This document shows positions 1 to 6,555 of a DNA stretch of 51,138 nucleotides, piece after piece. The stretch spans positions 1-51,138 of the forward strand of contig JAFSAO010000017.1 of NCBI GenBank assembly GCA_017440935.1, read 5' to 3'. The notes beneath the pieces are model-generated. The model was not told the DNA's origin, did not search any database, and saw only the letters and a list, made by a program, of their open reading frames with translations. The translations under genes were made by a program, and so were the position numbers. Source of the DNA: Opitutales bacterium. GTDB taxonomy: Bacteria > Verrucomicrobiota > Verrucomicrobiia > Opitutales > UBA953. The first letter of the stretch is position 1. Every line of letters starts with the position of its first letter.

Positions 1-93
1 ACACACGTTCCCATCCCGAACACGCTCGTTAAGCCCTCAACCGCCGATGGTAGTGCAGCCACGCTGCTGTGTGAGAGTAGGTCGTCGCCAGTC
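1..93 (+). rRNA. rrf: 5S ribosomal RNA, 3' part
   Basis: The window opens inside a 5S rRNA. The conserved blocks CGTTCCCATCCCGAACACG (loop B region), GCCGATGGTAGTGCAGC and GTGAGAGTAGGTCGTCGCCA are in the expected order. The 5' end, with the first acceptor-helix strand, lies outside the window, so only about 93 nt are present. The 3' end is placed by analogy, a few bases before the terminator hairpin. The 16S and 23S genes should lie to the left. Confidence 0.93.
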
Positions 94-98
94 TATAC

Positions 99-139
99 GG
101 AGCCCGTTCTTTTAAAATGAGGAACGGGCTCCTTTCGTT
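99..139 (+). terminator. Rho-independent terminator of the rRNA operon
   Basis: A perfect 11-bp stem (GGAGCCCGTTC at 99-109 with GAACGGGCTCC at 122-132) closes a 12-nt A/T-rich loop and is followed by a T-rich run. It begins six bases after the 5S 3' end, so it should end the rRNA transcript. Confidence 0.9.
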
Positions 140-260
140 TAAAAAAAAAAAACCAAGGACGAAGTAAAAGCCTCTGACTTGAAAAGGAGTAACCGGAAGA
201 AATAGGAAAAAAAGGAAGAGTGTGGGGTGAATGACTAAAAAAACGTTCCCGAAAAATGAG

Positions 261-286
261 CCACGAAGTTTTGCGGGAACACGGGG
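261..286 (+). repeat. 26-bp dispersed repeat, copy 1 (copy 2 at 6141-6166)
   Basis: The 26-bp block that starts CCACGAAGTTTTGCGGGAAC recurs at 6141-6166 with one mismatch. Both copies lie in non-coding DNA and both contain the abundant GCGGGAAC motif. They flank the accessory island on either side, in the same orientation. Confidence 0.7.
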
Positions 287-313
287 AGATTGTTTACTTA
301 AGTTGGGGTGATT

Positions 314-930
314 TCAAATCACGACGGGAAAATTGTAGCCGAAATTATCCTCAAATACGGATCTTTCGCAGAAAGCAGCTTTTACGGGAATTCCGTTAAA
401 TCCCAAGGTTGCAGTTTCAAAATTCGGACGATTCGGAAACGTTTCTGTCTTTTTTCCGGCAATGAGAACCCCCAAATCATTAAACAATTCCTCGTTGGTC
501 TTTCCGGTTATCGAATTTTTAAAGCTCAAAGAAATTCCGTAAAACAAACATTGTTCCAGATTGATAATCTTTACAATTTCGACAAAGGCCTCAAATTCCT
601 CTTTTCAGATGAGTGTTTTCCCTTGCTCTTTCGCCAAATTGAAAAAAACAACATCCTCCCAAAAGCGCTTCCGAAATTCGTAATTCGGAGTCTCGCCCGG
701 ATAAAGCATCTTGAGCGTGTCTTTATAAATTTTGGCAGCCGGAGTCTTTCTGATTGCCTCGTTATCTCCCCGTTTGTATTCCGGCGTATTCTTATCCGCT
801 TTTCCGCTTCCATCCGGAGCTGTTTGATGGTATTTCCCGATAATGACACTTTTCGGTGCCGTGTCTCCAGAACCATTCCGACGGGAACGGGGGCAAATTT
901 TCGAGGGTCAATGTAAGTGCTCGGCTCGAG
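314..930 (-). pseudogene. Decayed gene of unknown function (frameshift plus in-frame stop)
   Basis: On the minus strand the stretch reads as protein only if two lesions are ignored. From about 925 one frame gives YIDPRKFAPVPVGMVL. Near 860 the plausible protein moves to another frame (GDTAPKSVIIGKYHQ, then PAAKIYKDTLKMLYPGE and FRKRFWEDVVFFNLAKEQGK). That frame meets a TGA at 605-607, then continues in the same frame (KEEFEAFVEIVKIINLEQC, then FKNSITGKTNEELFNDLG) to a stop at 314. I do not recognise the family and no domain is evident. It lies directly downstream of the split membrane-protein gene that ends at 993, so it was probably its operon partner. A sequencing error could explain one lesion but hardly both. 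Confidence 0.55.
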
Positions 931-992
931 TTTTTAAATCGTAAAACGGTCCTGCGAAGTGAATCGCGGAATCGGAGATAAAAATCAGTTTT

Positions 993-1168
993 TTAGGATA
1001 TTTTTTCAATAATCAGCTTCACAAGGCTTACGCATCCTACGATGAATAGGATAAAAGCAATCCAACACAGGAGTCCGCTTTCTTTCGTGAAGAAGCCGCA
1101 GTATCCCAGACCGAACAAATTGATCAAAAAACCGTCGCCGCGAAGATAAAAAGGGGCTCCATAAATTT
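993..1168 (-). pseudogene. Small membrane protein, 3' part (split by the IS1595 element)
   Basis: Reading the minus strand from 4807 to 4688, then skipping the transposon and one target duplicate and continuing from 1160 to 993, gives a single uninterrupted protein of about 95 residues starting MKSLPWFAGAYFCLLVGG. This 3' part encodes GAPFYLRGDGFLINLFGL and a strongly hydrophobic segment, WIAFILFIVGCVSLVKL, before the stop at 993-995. The product would be a small integral membrane protein with two or three helices and unknown role. In the present sequence the gene is broken after about 40 codons, so it should be non-functional. Confidence 0.8.
1161..1168. repeat. 8-bp target-site duplication, left copy
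   Basis: ATAAATTT directly abuts the left terminal inverted repeat. The identical octamer abuts the right end at 4688-4695. Eight-base duplications are the known signature of IS1595-family transposition. Confidence 0.92.
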
Positions 1169-1217
1169 GGGAACTATATACCTAACTACAAACGATTAAA
1201 TTCCCGACTTGCGGCGG
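1169..1217 (+). repeat. Left terminal inverted repeat of the IS1595 element
   Basis: The repeat begins GGGAACTATATACCTAACTA and pairs with 4639-4687 over 49 bases with one mismatch (G at 1205 opposite A at 4651). The last codons and the stop of the DUF262-HNH gene lie inside it. Confidence 0.92.
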
Positions 1218-2278
1218 TTGCAAGGCTTACAAAGCATTTGGCAGTTGGCGGCGATAGTTTTTCCGCCAGCGTGCCACGGCGTTATATGGTCGCCTTCCAT
1301 TTCGGATAATTCAAAGTGTTCACCGCATTTCGGGCAAATTCCGCCTTGGCGTTCGTAGGCTTCCCGTTTCATGTTCTGCGTAAATGCGCGGATACTTAAA
1401 TGGCGTTCGTTTCCGTCGAGAACATAAGAGTAGATTCCCGCCTTTTTCGTCACGTCGTCGTCCATCATCAGGCGGACGATTTTCGCTTCAAGTTCCTGCG
1501 GGTTGAGTGTCGCCGTTTTAAACTGATTCCATAGCAAGCCCCATTCAACGCCTTTCATCTCTTTCCGATAGCGCGGGAACGTTGCCTTTACCCAATTTAT
1601 CACGCTCGCGAAATAGTGCCAAAGCTCGCCCGCGTTCGCGTCGTGTTGGTGTTCCGCCATATAAGCCTGTCCGTTTCCGCCGCTTATCCACCGCAAGGCG
1701 GTTTCAAGGTATTCCTGCCGTATAGACAAGCCTGCCAAATAATCTTTTGCCAAATTCGACGCGGGGCAATTCGTCTTACTGAAATGCCGCTTCGCGTCTG
1801 CAAGCCATTCACCGACATACATCGCGTTCAAAAGCTCTTGGTCTGAAAGCTTTTCCCCTGCGATATTGATAGTCCGAAACCATTCGAGTTTTTCAAGGTC
1901 GTTCCCCTCGCAAACGTAAACCATGAGCTTGTAGTTCAAAATCGCGTCTTTTTCCGTCTGTGTGAGGTTGCCGAAAAATCGGTTTTCAAGCGCGAATTTG
2001 TCGTACACATATTCGCAAATGCTGATTGTGCGTTGTTGTCCGTCGAGTAGCTCAAAATTCCCGTTCTCGTTCTTTACCCAATACATCACATTGAGCGGGA
2101 AGCCCTTTTTCACGGTGTCCATTACCGCGTCGCGCTGTTTGTCTTTATAAACAAATTCCCGTTGAAACGGCGGGCGAATATCGAGTTTCCCGCCGAAGCC
2201 GACAACGCCTTCTTCGTCATTGTTGACGTAGCCGTCGGTTAGGTCGCGAATTGTGATTTCGTGGAGGTCAATAGTCAT
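1196..2278 (-). CDS. DUF262 / HNH endonuclease-like protein (transposon passenger)
   Basis: This 360-residue protein combines an N-terminal DUF262 (ParB/sulfiredoxin-like) domain with a C-terminal HNH nuclease domain. The DUF262 motifs are PPFQR at 36-40 and DGQQR at 79-83. These motifs bind or hydrolyse nucleotide in GmrSD-type restriction enzymes. The HNH part shows CPKC (315-318), EGDHITPWH (328-336) and CKPCN (350-354), so both zinc-binding knuckles and the catalytic DH pair are intact. The start lies 14 bp after the methyltransferase stop, so the two are probably co-transcribed and form a restriction-modification-like or defence pair. Unusually, its last six codons and stop lie inside the left terminal repeat. 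DNA cleavage is inferred from the domains; target and modification dependence are unknown. Confidence 0.85.
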   Translation of the reverse strand: MTIDLHEITIRDLTDGYVNNDEEGVVGFGGKLDIRPPFQREFVYKDKQRDAVMDTVKKGFPLNVMYWVKNENGNFELLDGQQRTISICEYVYDKFALENRFFGNLTQTEKDAILNYKLMVYVCEGNDLEKLEWFRTINIAGEKLSDQELLNAMYVGEWLADAKRHFSKTNCPASNLAKDYLAGLSIRQEYLETALRWISGGNGQAYMAEHQHDANAGELWHYFASVINWVKATFPRYRKEMKGVEWGLLWNQFKTATLNPQELEAKIVRLMMDDDVTKKAGIYSYVLDGNERHLSIRAFTQNMKREAYERQGGICPKCGEHFELSEMEGDHITPWHAGGKTIAANCQMLCKPCNRRKSGI

Positions 2279-2292
2279 AGCGTTAGAGAAAA

Positions 2293-3464
2293 TTAGGATT
2301 TACGGAAACGAATGAGAACTCGGGCGTAGGTTTTTTCCCGAATCCCGTTCTTTATTAGAACGCCGCTTGCATTTAAATCATACGTTCCTGCTTTGTTGAA
2401 TTTATCCATATAGGCACGTTTGCATTCCTGCGAAGTATAAACACGAGTTTTAAGCCTGTATAAATCTTCGTTTTCACACATTCCCAAAATCTCAAACTGT
2501 TCGGGATTGTATTTATCAAGAAACGTAATCGGAACGCCCATAACGCCGTCGTAGTCCTGTGGAATATCTACGACTTTCCCGACTTCTATCGCGTCGTAGT
2601 TGTCATATTTCGGAAATTCTTCGGGAGTGTAGTTTTTGTAGGGCAAAAACCGTTCATGCCGCTTTCTGTGCTCAAGGTTCGTAAGCCAAATAGCATTGAT
2701 ATGTTTTGATTTGCGAGGAACGTTTTGTCCGTAAGAATCTACTTCGTGAACGATTTTTTCGTAAGATTCCGCTCTGTCTGTCAAAAGTAGCCACATATCT
2801 TGGTTTACGTTTCGCATACCAAGCCACATTTTGTTTTCTTTTATCAGCGTAAATGTCTCTTTGTAGGTAATCGCGTTTTTATTTCCGACAATCAGAAACT
2901 TTTTATCGTGTTCGACAAGTTGCGCGAGATATTCCCGAAACAGGGAGAACGGCGGGTTCGTGCAAACGATGTCCGCCTCTTTGAGTAATTCAATGCACTC
3001 TTCGCTTCGGAAATCCCCGTCGCCTTTGAGTTTAGAAAGGACGCTCGGGTCTGTAGCAAGCAATTCGCGAATGTCAAACAAATCCACGGCTCCGTCGCCG
3101 TTTAGGTCTTTGACTTCGGTTATGACAATCTTATGCGGCGTGCGCGTTGTCTTTTCTTCTTCGCTTTCAAAGTCAAAAAAAGACGCTTCTTTGTTGGAAA
3201 TCGGACTGCATTTATAGCAAGTCGCAATAAGTTTCTTCAGCCCCCAGGCATTGAATTTGAGGGCAAAGAATTTGAAAAAGTTGCTTTCAAACGGGTCGTC
3301 GCAATTACAGTAAACGACTTTCCCGCGAAAGTGTTCTTTGTAGTGTTGAAGCTCTGAGTTTACATCGTCAAAGCGCGTGTAAAATTCGTCATTTTTGGCG
3401 CGTTTCGCCGCCTGAAGGACCTTGTTGCCCCCCCCCCTGTTTTGGGTTTATTTAAATGAGACAT
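2293..3464 (-). CDS. EcoRI-family adenine-specific DNA methyltransferase, out of frame at a G10 tract
   Basis: The body matches M.EcoRI-like N6-adenine methyltransferases: AKNDEFYTRFDDVNSEL, VVYCNCDDPFESNFF, the catalytic NPPF motif in IVCTNPPFSLFREY, then GNKNAITYKE. The only well-placed start is the ATG at 3464-3462, with AGGA nine bases upstream, giving MSHLNKPKT and then a run of ten G (3428-3437 on the plus strand as C). With 10 G the frame is wrong; with 8 or 11 it runs through to a protein of about 390 residues with NPPF near 170-173. As read the gene is therefore OFF. Homopolymer slippage (phase variation) is the attractive explanation; a sequencing error in the tract is the main alternative. 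A DLNGDGAVDLFDI stretch near residue 120 resembles a calcium-binding loop, but I believe it is a family feature. Confidence 0.82.
3428..3437 (-). repeat. Homopolymeric G10 tract in the methyltransferase 5' coding region
   Basis: Ten consecutive C on the plus strand are ten G in the coding strand, starting after codon 9. This is a slippage-prone simple repeat placed where length changes switch the frame. Lengths of 8 or 11 restore the open frame; 10 does not. Confidence 0.8.
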
Positions 3465-3593
3465 AGCGACGCGTCCTATTTGGATGGTTTAGACGGACGC
3501 GGCGCGGGTTGCGGGCGCGGGGAAACGGGCGCGACAAGGGAACGGGCAACGTCTTGAAACGTTCCCCCGCGAATCGGCTGTATTGTTTGCGGT

Positions 3594-4514
3594 TTACGCG
3601 GCATGGGTAAGTTCTCCGTAGGTTAAGCGTTGCCCGAAGCCGCGTTCCACCATTACCCGAACGCGCTCGCGTGCAGGAAAATGCCGAACATTGAAACGGG
3701 CGGTAAATTCATTGACGTAGCGGGCAAGGTGCTTGACGCTCCAAAAGTGATACGTGCCGTAATGCCCGCGCTTGAGGATAGCCCAAAAGCTTTCAATGCT
3801 GTTGGTGTAAACTTCACCGTTTACGTATTCTCCCGCGCTATGAATGACGCGGAGGTGAGTAAATTCTTTCAGTCCGCGATAAGCGCGGAGTTGGTCGGTA
3901 TAGACCGCCGTTCCCGCCGCCACGTTTGAACGGATAGCGCGGGAAAGCGTCTCGGTGTTGACTTCGGTGACGGGGAAAGCACGGACTTCGCCGTCTCGCG
4001 TGCAAAGCCCGACGACGGGCGTTTTTCCTACTGCGCCGCGCCCCGCTCGGAGCTTCTTCGAGGCGTGTTTGTTGCGCTCTTTACCGCCGACGTAGGTTTC
4101 GTCCACCTCAACCGCGCCCGTGAACTTTGGCGCGGCTTCGGATTGCTTGTAGGATTCGCGAATACGGTGTGCCAAGAACCACGCGGTTTTTTGAGTTGTT
4201 CCCAAAATTTCAGCAAGGCGAACTGACGAAACGCCTTTTTTCGACGTGGTGAGAATGTAGGTCGCGAGAAGCCATTTTTGAAGCGGCAATTTGCTTCCCT
4301 GCATAATCGTTCCCACACGAACGGAAAAATACTTTCGGCAATCGCGGCAATGGTAAGGCATCGGAGCTTTCCCCGAACATTCTGCAATATGAACGCCACC
4401 GCAATACGGGCAACGAACACCGTCTTTCCAACGGAGATTTTCAAAGTATTTCCGCGCCGCTTCTTCGGTCGGGTATTCCTTAAAAAAAGCAAAAATGTCA
4501 AAGTCGTCTTTCAT
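3594..4514 (-). CDS. IS1595-family transposase
   Basis: The 306-residue transposase has the IS1595 architecture: an N-terminal zinc ribbon (CPYC at 35-38, CRDC at 56-59), a helix-turn-helix-like stretch (VRLAEILGTTQKTAWFLAHR) and an ISXO2-type DDE catalytic domain. Candidate catalytic residues are D138 and E139 in VEVDETYVGGK, D207 in VYTDQLRAY, and N238/E241 with K248 in TNSIESFWAILKRG. It reads away from the right terminal repeat and appears full length and intact, so the element may be autonomous. The gene has its own plausible promoter near 4564-4592. Confidence 0.93.
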   Translation of the reverse strand: MKDDFDIFAFFKEYPTEEAARKYFENLRWKDGVRCPYCGGVHIAECSGKAPMPYHCRDCRKYFSVRVGTIMQGSKLPLQKWLLATYILTTSKKGVSSVRLAEILGTTQKTAWFLAHRIRESYKQSEAAPKFTGAVEVDETYVGGKERNKHASKKLRAGRGAVGKTPVVGLCTRDGEVRAFPVTEVNTETLSRAIRSNVAAGTAVYTDQLRAYRGLKEFTHLRVIHSAGEYVNGEVYTNSIESFWAILKRGHYGTYHFWSVKHLARYVNEFTARFNVRHFPARERVRVMVERGFGQRLTYGELTHAA

Positions 4515-4563
4515 TGGTCTCGGTTGTGCGTTTTCGTCTCGAATCCCTTTATTTATGCGGGAT

Positions 4564-4592
4564 AGAATAGATTTTCAGGGCAAAACAGGCAA
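4564..4592 (-). promoter_or_regulatory. Candidate promoter for the transposase
   Basis: On the minus strand TTGCCT (4592-4587) and TATTCT (4569-4564) are separated by 17 bp, about 50 bp upstream of the transposase ATG. The match to sigma-70 elements is moderate. Confidence 0.4.
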
Positions 4593-4638
4593 CACTTTTT
4601 TAAAACTTTTTTTATATTTTTATTTATTGAAAAACCGC

Positions 4639-4687
4639 CCGCCGCAAGTCAGGAATTTAATCGTTTGTAGTTAGGTATATAGTTCCC
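4639..4687 (-). repeat. Right terminal inverted repeat of the IS1595 element
   Basis: This is the reverse complement of 1169-1217 with a single difference. In the reading frame of the nuclease gene that difference is synonymous (TCG versus TCA, both Ser). Confidence 0.92.
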
Positions 4688-4695
4688 ATAAATTT
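4688..4695. repeat. 8-bp target-site duplication, right copy
   Basis: ATAAATTT abuts the right terminal repeat and is identical to 1161-1168. Confidence 0.92.
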
Positions 4696-4807
4696 TGAGT
4701 CCAAGATCCAGAAAGAAGCCCATGACACCTTTCTGAAAAATAAAAATTTGTCCGCCCCCGACGAGTAAACAAAAGTATGCTCCTGCAAACCAAGGTAGAG
4801 ATTTCAT
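4688..4807 (-). pseudogene. Small membrane protein, 5' part (split by the IS1595 element)
   Basis: The ATG at 4807-4805 starts MKSLPWFAGAYFCLLVGG, followed by GQIFIFQKGVMGFFLDLGLK and then the target sequence. The first helix is strongly hydrophobic. In the present sequence translation enters the transposon end. Its remainder is at 993-1168. No clear ribosome-binding site is visible upstream. It lies downstream of three minus-strand genes (5073-5966) and may have been the next gene in that unit. Confidence 0.75.
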
Positions 4808-5072
4808 GATAGATATTCAATCGGATAGATTATAATCCCAAATTGGAGTGAGTATTATGGGTGGTAGGATTTCATAAATATCTTCTAGGTTTTCCTCTTC
4901 TAGGTTTTCCCGTTGCCGATGTTTCAACTCAGATTCTTTTCTTGATTTGCATGACGATTTATTTCGACTTGGCTTGTGCAGGCAGAACACGTGGAAAATA
5001 TTACGATTAGTAAAAATATTGATTTATATATTTTCATGATTAGATGTTGTGACACTATGTATGCAACGAAAA

Positions 5073-5348
5073 CTACCACCACTCCTTGTTACCCAAGTGA
5101 TTCGGATTACTCGCTTTCTCGATGTGATAGTCCCGTGTTAAGTCATCCAATTCCGAGCTTTGGTTCTTAGCGGCGTTTAGGCTCTTCTTGAGATGATTTA
5201 TTTCCAGCTGTAAACTCTGTTTCTCCTTACGAGCCTTTTCAAGTTCACACGTCAATTGCTTTTCTCGGGCAATTTCTGTGGGACTACTGCAAGCAGAGCA
5301 AGTCAATAAAATCCCTAAAAATAAAATAAAACAATTAAACGTTTTCAT
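5073..5348 (-). CDS. Small coiled-coil lipoprotein B
   Basis: This is a 91-residue protein. It starts MKTFNCFILFLGILLTCSAC, a lipoprotein-type signal with Cys at the end of the hydrophobic stretch, followed by a charged, heptad-like coiled coil (EKARKEKQSLQLEINHLKKS). The start overlaps the stop of the gene before it by one base (TAATG), which suggests translational coupling. The layout of two small coiled-coil lipoproteins in tandem is unusual; I cannot assign a function. Low GC and the absence of the GGGAACG motif set it apart from the rest of the window. Confidence 0.65.
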   Translation of the reverse strand: MKTFNCFILFLGILLTCSACSSPTEIAREKQLTCELEKARKEKQSLQLEINHLKKSLNAAKNQSSELDDLTRDYHIEKASNPNHLGNKEWW

Positions 5349-5575
5349 TAAAATATGAGATCTATGAGAATTGTCCACAGTCCAACGCTTGCCCTCACGT
5401 CGTTCTCTTTCTTTACTTTTTCTACCTCAGTCGTAAGATTCGCTTTTTGAGATTTGAGTTTGCTGACTTCTTGCTTTTCACGGATTAATTCTCGTTCAAG
5501 CTGATTGTTAGACTCAACAGTTGCGCACCCGACAAGCAGGAGCAACATTCCGCTATTTAGTAGTATTTGTTTCAT
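5348..5575 (-). CDS. Small coiled-coil lipoprotein A
   Basis: This 75-residue protein starts MKQILLNSGMLLLLVGCATV, with a clear lipobox (LVGC), and is followed by a coiled coil (LERELIREKQEVSKLKSQ). It has a hydrophobic C-terminus (GLWTILIDLIF). It is probably anchored in a membrane through its N-terminal lipid. It lies 13 bp after the 5589-5966 gene and overlaps the next gene by one base. The family is not recognised. The same general design (lipobox plus short coiled coil) recurs in its downstream neighbour, so the two may work as a pair. Confidence 0.65.
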   Translation of the reverse strand: MKQILLNSGMLLLLVGCATVESNNQLERELIREKQEVSKLKSQKANLTTEVEKVKKENDVRASVGLWTILIDLIF

Positions 5576-5588
5576 TTTTAGATTTTAT

Positions 5589-5966
5589 TTAGTCTCCTAT
5601 ATGTCGATTTTGTTTTGTCTCGAAGGCGATATTTATGGCTAAAACAAAACAGAGCTCCGGAAAAAATTGTGGAAATATGAACCGGTATGTGTTGTAGATT
5701 GCCATGATTTTATAAATGTTTTTTTCGTTTTCTTGTGAATTTTCAAAGAAAGGAACTAGCCCTTTGAACTCTTCGAAACGAAGACCACTTAGGAGTGTGT
5801 CATAAGTCTTTTGGATATCCGGATTTATATCCTTCCATTCGATCTGAGGGGAAGTTGCCATTTGGCGTATTTTTTCTTCTGAAGGAGATTGAAAAACAAA
5901 ATCGTAAACATCAGATTCGAGCATACGATTCGTCAACAATTTAGCTGAGGTGTTTAGTGTTAGCAT
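5589..5966 (-). CDS. Hypothetical protein
   Basis: A 125-residue, predominantly polar protein with acidic and aromatic content (RMLESDVYDFVFQSPSEEK, then YNTYRFIFPQFFPELCF). There is no signal peptide and no domain I recognise. A later start at the Met of MLESDVYDF is possible, because no good ribosome-binding site precedes the first ATG. It leads a minus-strand unit with two lipoprotein genes (gap 13 bp). The whole unit is A/T-rich relative to the rest of the window, suggesting acquired DNA. Confidence 0.5.
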   Translation of the reverse strand: MLTLNTSAKLLTNRMLESDVYDFVFQSPSEEKIRQMATSPQIEWKDINPDIQKTYDTLLSGLRFEEFKGLVPFFENSQENEKNIYKIMAIYNTYRFIFPQFFPELCFVLAINIAFETKQNRHIGD

Positions 5967-6555
5967 AATTAGTGTTCATTGGGTTCTATAATGGAAATAG
6001 CTATCAGTGTGGGCGTTTGTTCCCGCGTCAAAAAGGGGGTGTTTTTGACAAGGAATGAGGTTACAAAAAAAAAACGGATATCAAGAGAAAAGCGGAATTT
6101 GGGCGTTTTAGGCGGGAAAGCGGGGCGATTAAGGCGGCGACCACGAAGTTTTGCGGGAACGCGGGGCGAGTTCGGGGATCTTTCTGAAATTTTCTTTGCG
6201 GAGAGCGATGAGAATGCTAAGAAAAATTTTGCGTTTTGGCGTCTTGGCGCGAGCTTTTTACGCATCTTGAGCGGACGGATTTTGTTGCGAGCGGGAACGT
6301 TACTTGGCGAAAATTTCTTTCCGAAAAATCAGTTTTCCCTATCGGAAATGATGGTTGCGCGGACAAAACGCTCAAAACAACTTTCCGTGCTTCACACGTT
6401 TTCCGTGGCTCAAAAATATCACCGCAGGAACGCCACGGCGCGAAAAACACGTTCCCGCCTGCCGCCGGCACTTTGCAAATTATTCTTTAGCCGAATCAAA
6501 AAAAAATTAGAAAAAATGCGGGAACGTGTGCGCTTTTCTTCCAAAAGGAGTTACT
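5967..6555. other. Non-coding stretch with repeat fragments
   Basis: No convincing gene is present. The stretch holds copy 2 of the 26-bp repeat (6141-6166), several GGGAACG/CGTTCCC motifs (near 6156, 6290, 6449 and 6518), a remnant resembling GCGTTTTGGCGTCTTGGCG-type intergenic repeats (around 6230-6250), and the upstream region of the PEP-CTERM gene. An open frame runs through it on the plus strand but has poly-Lys/Arg composition and no domain. Confidence 0.6.

Larger units (their letters stand above)
1169..4687 (-). mobile_element. Complete IS1595-family transposon with nuclease and methyltransferase passengers
   Basis: The 3,519-bp element is bounded by 49-bp terminal inverted repeats (1169-1217 and 4639-4687) that differ at one base, and by an identical 8-bp duplication. 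It holds an IS1595-type transposase gene (3594-4514) and two passengers, all on the minus strand: an EcoRI-family adenine methyltransferase (2293-3464) and a DUF262-HNH protein (1196-2278). Clean ends, intact transposase and exact duplication suggest recent insertion. It interrupts a small membrane-protein gene. Passenger genes are known in this family, but this pairing is not one I can match to a named element. Confidence 0.92.

Noticed and set aside
605-607. TGA read as selenocysteine or read-through in the 314-930 gene
   Set aside because: No SECIS-like hairpin is evident directly after it and a frameshift nearby already shows decay.
3075-3120. Dockerin-type repeat (DLNGDGAVDLFDI) inside the methyltransferase
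   Set aside because: It is a single loop within a conserved methyltransferase body, with no second repeat and no cellulosome context; probably a family feature.
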